In this document: positions 52,212 to 55,918 of the stretch, one piece after another
Position numbering within the stretch: position 1 is the stretch's first letter
Layout: the number at the start of each line of letters is the position of its first letter
From: Methylobacterium gregans
GTDB lineage: Bacteria > Pseudomonadota > Alphaproteobacteria > Rhizobiales > Beijerinckiaceae
Length of the DNA stretch: 55,918 nucleotides
NCBI RefSeq assembly: GCF_022179245.1
Contig: NZ_BPQM01000137.1
Span: forward strand, 1-55,918
Direction: 5' to 3'
Notes under the pieces: generated by a model
What the model saw: only the letters and a program-made list of their open reading frames with translations
What the model was told of the DNA's origin: nothing
Database searches by the model: none
Translations under genes and position numbers: made by a program

Positions 52212-53405
52212 ATGCCTTGGAGTAACCAGAGCGGCGGCGGCGGGGGCGGCAACGGGGGCCCGTGGGGCAACCGCGGCGGCAACGGCGGCGGAGGACCCTG
52301 GGGCAGCGGCGGAGGCGGCAAGCAGCCGCCGAACCTGGAAGACCTGCTGCGGCGTGGCCAGGATCGCTTGCGCGGGGTGATGCCGGGCGGTGGGGGCGGC
52401 GGAGGAGGCGGTGGTAGCTTCCTCGGCAGCGGCAAGGGCATCGCGGCGGTCGGCGCGCTCGCCGTCGCGGTCTGGCTGCTGACGGGCTTCTACACGGTGG
52501 CGCCGAACCAGGTCGGCATCGAGACCATCTTCGGCCGCTATGTCGGCTCGAAGGGCGAGGGTCTGCGCTACAACTTCCCCTACCCGGTCGGCGCGGTGAC
52601 CAAGCCGAATGTCGGCCAGGTCAACTCGATCCAGGTCGGCTTCCGCTCGTCCGGCAGCGGGCGCACCTCCATGCGCGACGTGCCCGACGAGAGCCTGATG
52701 CTCACGGGCGACGAGAACATCGTCGATCTGGATTTCGAGGTGCAGTGGCGCGTCAATCCGCTCAAGGCCTCGGACTTCGTGTTCAACCTCCAGAACCCGG
52801 AGGGCACCATCAAGGCCATCGCCGAGAGCGCGATGCGCGAGGTGGTGGGCCGGCGCAACATCCAGGCGATCCTCACGAACGAGCAGTCGAGCGTGGCCCA
52901 GGAGGTGCGTGAGATCCTCCAGGCGGCCCTCGACGAGTACGGCGCGGGCGTGCGCATCGAGGTGGTGCAGCTCGTCTCCGTCAACCCGCCGCCGGAGGTC
53001 CGACCGGCCTTCATCGACGTGAACGCGGCCCAGCAGGACGCCGACACCGTCCAGAACGAGGCCAAGACCTACGCCAGCCGCGAGGTGCCGCAGGCCCGCG
53101 GCCGCGCCGCCCAGATCGTGCAGGCGGCCGAGGCCTACAAGACCAAGGCCACCGCCGACGCCACCGGTCAGGCCGCCCGCTTCGACGAGGTCTACGCCTC
53201 CTACAAGGTCGCGCCGGCGGTGAGCCGCGAGCGGCTGTTCCTGGAGACCATGGAGAAGGTGCTGGGGTCCGTGAACAAGGTGATCATCGACCAGAATGGG
53301 CAGGGCCCGTCCGGCGCGGCCAGCGCCGGCGTGCTGCCCGTGCTGCCGCTCGCCGAGTTCGGCAACCGCGCCCCGGGCGCCCCCCAGACCGGAGCCGCCC
53401 GATGA
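52212..53405 (+). CDS. hflK: HflK, FtsH protease modulator subunit
   Basis: A 397-residue membrane-anchored SPFH/band 7 protein that forms the HflKC cage around FtsH and modulates membrane protein degradation. The N-terminal 60 residues are glycine-rich (GGGGGGNGGPWGN), as in other HflK. One membrane helix follows (GIAAVGALAVAVWLLTGFYTV), then the SPFH domain with FGRYVGSKGEGLRYNFPYPV and LNLQNPEGTIKA-like FNLQNPEGTIKAI, and a coiled-coil with AAQIVQAAEAYKTKATADAT. ATG 52212 is chosen because it gives the MPWSNQSGGGG start typical of HflK. The stop overlaps hflC (ATGA). Confidence 0.96.
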   Translation: MPWSNQSGGGGGGNGGPWGNRGGNGGGGPWGSGGGGKQPPNLEDLLRRGQDRLRGVMPGGGGGGGGGGSFLGSGKGIAAVGALAVAVWLLTGFYTVAPNQVGIETIFGRYVGSKGEGLRYNFPYPVGAVTKPNVGQVNSIQVGFRSSGSGRTSMRDVPDESLMLTGDENIVDLDFEVQWRVNPLKASDFVFNLQNPEGTIKAIAESAMREVVGRRNIQAILTNEQSSVAQEVREILQAALDEYGAGVRIEVVQLVSVNPPPEVRPAFIDVNAAQQDADTVQNEAKTYASREVPQARGRAAQIVQAAEAYKTKATADATGQAARFDEVYASYKVAPAVSRERLFLETMEKVLGSVNKVIIDQNGQGPSGAASAGVLPVLPLAEFGNRAPGAPQTGAAR

Positions 53406-54352
53406 ACGGACAGACGCTCCGCACCGGGCTCGCGGTGATCGCGGCCGCGATTGCCGTCGCCCTCTACGCCTCGGTCTTCACTGTCGGGCAGATGCAGCAG
53501 GCCCTGGTGCTGCAGCTCGGCCGCGTGCGCGCCGTGCTGAACCAGACTGGCGAGGACCGCCCCGGTCTCTATTTCAAGATCCCGTTCGTCGAGAACGTGG
53601 TGGTCTTCGACAAGCGCGTCCTCGACCTCGACCTGCCGGTCCAGACGCTGCTCACCGCCGACCGCCAGAACTTGGAGGTCGACGCCTTCGCCCGCTACCG
53701 GATCATCGATCCGCTGCGCTTCTACCAGTCGGTGAACAACATCGCGCTGGCCAACCAGCGTCTGGCGAGCTTCACCAACTCGGCCCTGCGCAACGTGCTG
53801 GCCCGCTCGACCCGCGACGCCATCGTGAAGACCGAGCGCACCCGGCTGATGAACGAGATCCAGGAGGACGTGAACCGTCAGGCCAAGGCGCTCGGCATCC
53901 AGATCGTGGATCTGCGCATGACCCGCGTCGACCTGCCGGCGGCGAACTCGTCGGCCGTCTACAAGCGGATGAAGACCGAGCGCGAGCGCGAGGCCGCCGA
54001 CATCCGGGCGAACGGCGATCAGATCGCCGCCACCATCCGGGCTCGGGCCGACCGCGACGTGACTGTGGTGCTGGCCGAGGCCCAGCAGACCGCCGAGAAG
54101 CTGCGCGGCCAGGGCGACGCCGACAAGAACCGGATCCTCGCCGAGGCCTTCGGCAAGGACGCCGACTTCTTCGCCTTCTACCGCTCGATGCAGGCCTACG
54201 AGACTGGGCTGAAGGGCCCCGAGACCCGGCTGGTGATCAGCCCGAACTCGGACTTCTTCCGCTACTTCAGCGACCCGCAGGGCCGCACGCCGCAGGGGGC
54301 GGCCGCGCGCTCCGAGCCCGGGGCGACCGGTTCCACCCAGCCGGCGCGCTGA
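53402..54352 (+). CDS. hflC: HflC, FtsH protease modulator subunit
   Basis: This 316-residue partner of HflK has a single N-terminal helix (TGLAVIAAAIAVALYASVFTV), an SPFH domain (FTVGQMQQALVLQLGRVRAV, FVENVVVFDKRVLDLDLP) and a long charged helix (EREREAADIRANGDQIAATI). The C-terminal KGPETRLVISPNSDFFRYF is diagnostic for HflC. It starts at ATG 53402, sharing four bases with the hflK stop. A very stable hairpin 16 bases after its stop separates it from the degP-type gene. Confidence 0.97.
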   Translation: MNGQTLRTGLAVIAAAIAVALYASVFTVGQMQQALVLQLGRVRAVLNQTGEDRPGLYFKIPFVENVVVFDKRVLDLDLPVQTLLTADRQNLEVDAFARYRIIDPLRFYQSVNNIALANQRLASFTNSALRNVLARSTRDAIVKTERTRLMNEIQEDVNRQAKALGIQIVDLRMTRVDLPAANSSAVYKRMKTEREREAADIRANGDQIAATIRARADRDVTVVLAEAQQTAEKLRGQGDADKNRILAEAFGKDADFFAFYRSMQAYETGLKGPETRLVISPNSDFFRYFSDPQGRTPQGAAARSEPGATGSTQPAR

Positions 54353-54367
54353 CGGCGACGCCTCTCC

Positions 54368-54401
54368 CGAAGGGCCCCTGCGACAACGCGGGGGCCCTTC
54401 G
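54368..54401 (+). terminator. Long stable hairpin between hflC and degP
   Basis: Fifteen-base arms (54368-54382 and 54387-54401), with one T/G wobble, flank the loop ACAA. The sequence then reads CACTTGAAG, without a T-run. It probably ends or stabilises the hflKC transcript. Confidence 0.75.
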
Positions 54402-54530
54402 CACTTGAAGACGGCCCCGCGCCACCGAATCTATGGCTCTGCTCCGCGCCCGCCCCGGCGGGCGCGCACGGGCCGGGCCTCGCGTGCCGGCCGCACCACC
54501 GCAGGAAACGCGCCCTTGAAGAGGTCGACC

Positions 54531-55918
54531 ATGAATCCCGTTCCGGCCGCCGGCCGACCCGTCCTGGCCCGTGCGCGCGGCCTCATCGCCGCCACCCTGA
54601 TCGGCGTCTCCGTCGTGGGGGCCGCCCTGCCGATGCCGGCCCTTGCCCGCGGCCCCGAGTCGCTCGCCGACCTCGCCGAGCAGGTCACCGACGCGGTGGT
54701 CAACATCGCGGCCTCGACCACGGTCGAGCAGCGCTCGACCCGCGGCGGGCCGCAACTCCCGCCCGGCACGCCCTTCGAGGACCTGTTCGAGGAGTTCTTC
54801 AACCGACGCGGCGGACGCGGCGGCGGTGGCGGCGAGAGCGAGCAGCAGCCGCGCACCCAGCGCAAGTCGAACTCCCTCGGCTCCGGATTCATCATCGACG
54901 CCTCCGGCATCGTGGTGACGAACAACCACGTCATCGGCGATGCCAACGACATTCAGGTCATCCTGCACGACGGCACGAAGCTGAAGGCCGAGATCATCGG
55001 CAAGGATTCGAAGATCGACCTCGCGGTGCTGCGCGTGAAGCCGACGCCCGAGCGCCCGCTCAAGGCCGTGCCCTTCGGTGACTCCGAGAAGCTGCGCCCC
55101 GGCGATTGGGTGATGGCGATCGGCAACCCGTTCGGGCTCGGCGGCTCGGTCTCCGCCGGCATCGTCTCGGCGCGCGGCCGCAACATCGAGTCCGGCCCTT
55201 ACGACAACTACATCCAGACGGATGCGGCCATCAACAAGGGCAATTCCGGCGGCCCGCTGTTCAACATGAACGGCGAGGTCATCGGCATCAACACGGCGAT
55301 CCTCTCGCCGACCGGCGGCTCGGTCGGCATCGGCTTCGCGGTGCCCTCGGCCTCGGCCAAGCCCGTCATCGACCAGCTGCGCGAGTTCGGCGAGGTTCGC
55401 CGCGGCTGGCTCGGCGTGCGCATCCAGAACGTGGACGACGCCACCGCCGAGGCGCTGGGGCTGAAGGGCGGCGCGCGCGGCGCGCTGGTCGCGGGCGTGG
55501 ACGAGAAGGGCCCGGCCAAGACCGCCGGTCTTGAGGTCGGCGACGTGATCACCCGTTTCAACGGCAACCCTGTCAAGGCCTCGAGCGACCTGCCCCGCAT
55601 CGTCGCCTCGACCCCGGTCGGCCAGAAGGTCGACGTGGTCGTGGTGCGCAAGGGTGAGGAGCAGACCAAGTCCGTCACGCTGGGCCGCCTGGAGGACAAC
55701 GAGCGGCCCCAGCTCGCCAATGCCCGCCAGCCCGAGCCGGAGAACGCCGTGCGTCAGGCGCTCGGCCTCAACCTCTCGGGGATGACGGACGAGCTGCGCC
55801 GCCGCTTCTCCATCAAGGAGAACGTGAAGGGCGTGGTGGTCACCCGCGTCGATCCGAACTCCACCGCCGCCGACAAGCGCATCCAGCCGGGCGAGGTCAT
55901 CGTCGAGGTCGGCCAGGA
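54531..55918 (+). CDS. degP: Do/DegP (HtrA) family periplasmic serine endopeptidase, 3' end cut by window
   Basis: About 462 residues are visible. The start ATG 54531 gives an N-terminal signal (LIAATLIGVSVVGAALP, ending PALA), so it is periplasmic. The trypsin-like domain has the catalytic triad H133 (VTNNHVIG), D163 (SKIDLAVLRV) and S239 (NKGNSGGPLFN). A first PDZ domain follows (RRGWLGVRIQNV through KAGLEVGDVITRF-like TAGLEVGDVITRF), and the second PDZ domain starts at GLNLSGMTDELR and runs off the edge (PGEVIVEVGQ). An acidic/glycine-rich Q-loop-like segment FFNRRGGRGGGG lies before the catalytic fold. The family degrades and chaperones misfolded envelope proteins. hflKC upstream makes an envelope-stress cluster. 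Confidence 0.96.
   Translation, partial: MNPVPAAGRPVLARARGLIAATLIGVSVVGAALPMPALARGPESLADLAEQVTDAVVNIAASTTVEQRSTRGGPQLPPGTPFEDLFEEFFNRRGGRGGGGGESEQQPRTQRKSNSLGSGFIIDASGIVVTNNHVIGDANDIQVILHDGTKLKAEIIGKDSKIDLAVLRVKPTPERPLKAVPFGDSEKLRPGDWVMAIGNPFGLGGSVSAGIVSARGRNIESGPYDNYIQTDAAINKGNSGGPLFNMNGEVIGINTAILSPTGGSVGIGFAVPSASAKPVIDQLREFGEVRRGWLGVRIQNVDDATAEALGLKGGARGALVAGVDEKGPAKTAGLEVGDVITRFNGNPVKASSDLPRIVASTPVGQKVDVVVVRKGEEQTKSVTLGRLEDNERPQLANARQPEPENAVRQALGLNLSGMTDELRRRFSIKENVKGVVVTRVDPNSTAADKRIQPGEVIVEVGQ

Overview
The window is high-GC alphaproteobacterial chromosome, most likely Methylobacterium/Methylorubrum or a close relative in the Hyphomicrobiales. The class is read from the sequence: a circularly permuted two-piece tmRNA gene with the tag ANDNFAPVAVAA, an alpha-type SspB beside it, a CobS/CobT cobaltochelatase pair next to a J-domain gene and bolA, a tandem glycine riboswitch in front of gcvTHP, and CTATAT-type -10 boxes. 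The genus is inference. I see no insertion sequence, prophage, CRISPR array, tRNA or rRNA gene. Almost all space is filled by compact genes of uniform composition, so this looks like core chromosome with some family-specific accessory genes.

Layout. 1-1262: 3' part of a polysaccharide flippase. 1391-3963: glcE-glcF without glcD. 3982-6984: an exported metallo-beta-lactamase-fold hydrolase, a divergent AraC regulator and an orphan periplasmic binding protein. 7211-9650: IF-1, a DMT exporter, a small secreted protein and a methyltransferase. 9766-13653: a cytosolic sulfite-oxidase-like enzyme overlapping a flavin reductase, an M20 peptidase, a type II haloacid dehalogenase and a second small secreted protein paralogous to the first. 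13703-19279: NodU-like carbamoyltransferase, NhaA, a CcdA-like protein, a ParB-like protein and MepA. 19361-22480: nitroreductase, SHOCT protein, SPL-family radical SAM protein and a deaminase. 22523-27672: cobT, a DUF29 gene and cobS, a J-domain gene, bolA and arfB.

27713-32784 holds a DUF1275 membrane protein, a TPR-methyltransferase and, divergently, a translationally coupled exonuclease / ATP-dependent DNA ligase / YjbQ operon behind a good CTATAT promoter. 32864-39039 is a CusCBA/Czc-like heavy-metal RND efflux operon on the minus strand. 39383-42095 has NDH-2, another metallo-beta-lactamase-fold hydrolase and a small membrane protein. 42309-46942 is the glycine riboswitch and gcvT-gcvH-gcvP, followed by a DapA-family lyase. 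47998-49680 has an OsmC protein, sspB and ssrA. 49733-55918 has a CPBP protease, thyA-folA, hflK-hflC and a degP/htrA gene cut by the right edge.

Themes. One-carbon and folate metabolism recurs (gcvTHP, thyA, folA, glycolate oxidase subunits). Protein quality control is dense: tmRNA, SspB, ArfB, HflKC, DegP and a CPBP protease. The least-explained parts are the exonuclease-ligase-YjbQ operon, the DUF29 gene inside cobST, the two-gene sulfite-oxidase-like redox module, the SPL-family protein in a presumably non-sporulating organism, and the paired small secreted proteins with an invariant two-cysteine tail. I found no clearly undescribed multi-gene system; these are the best leads.
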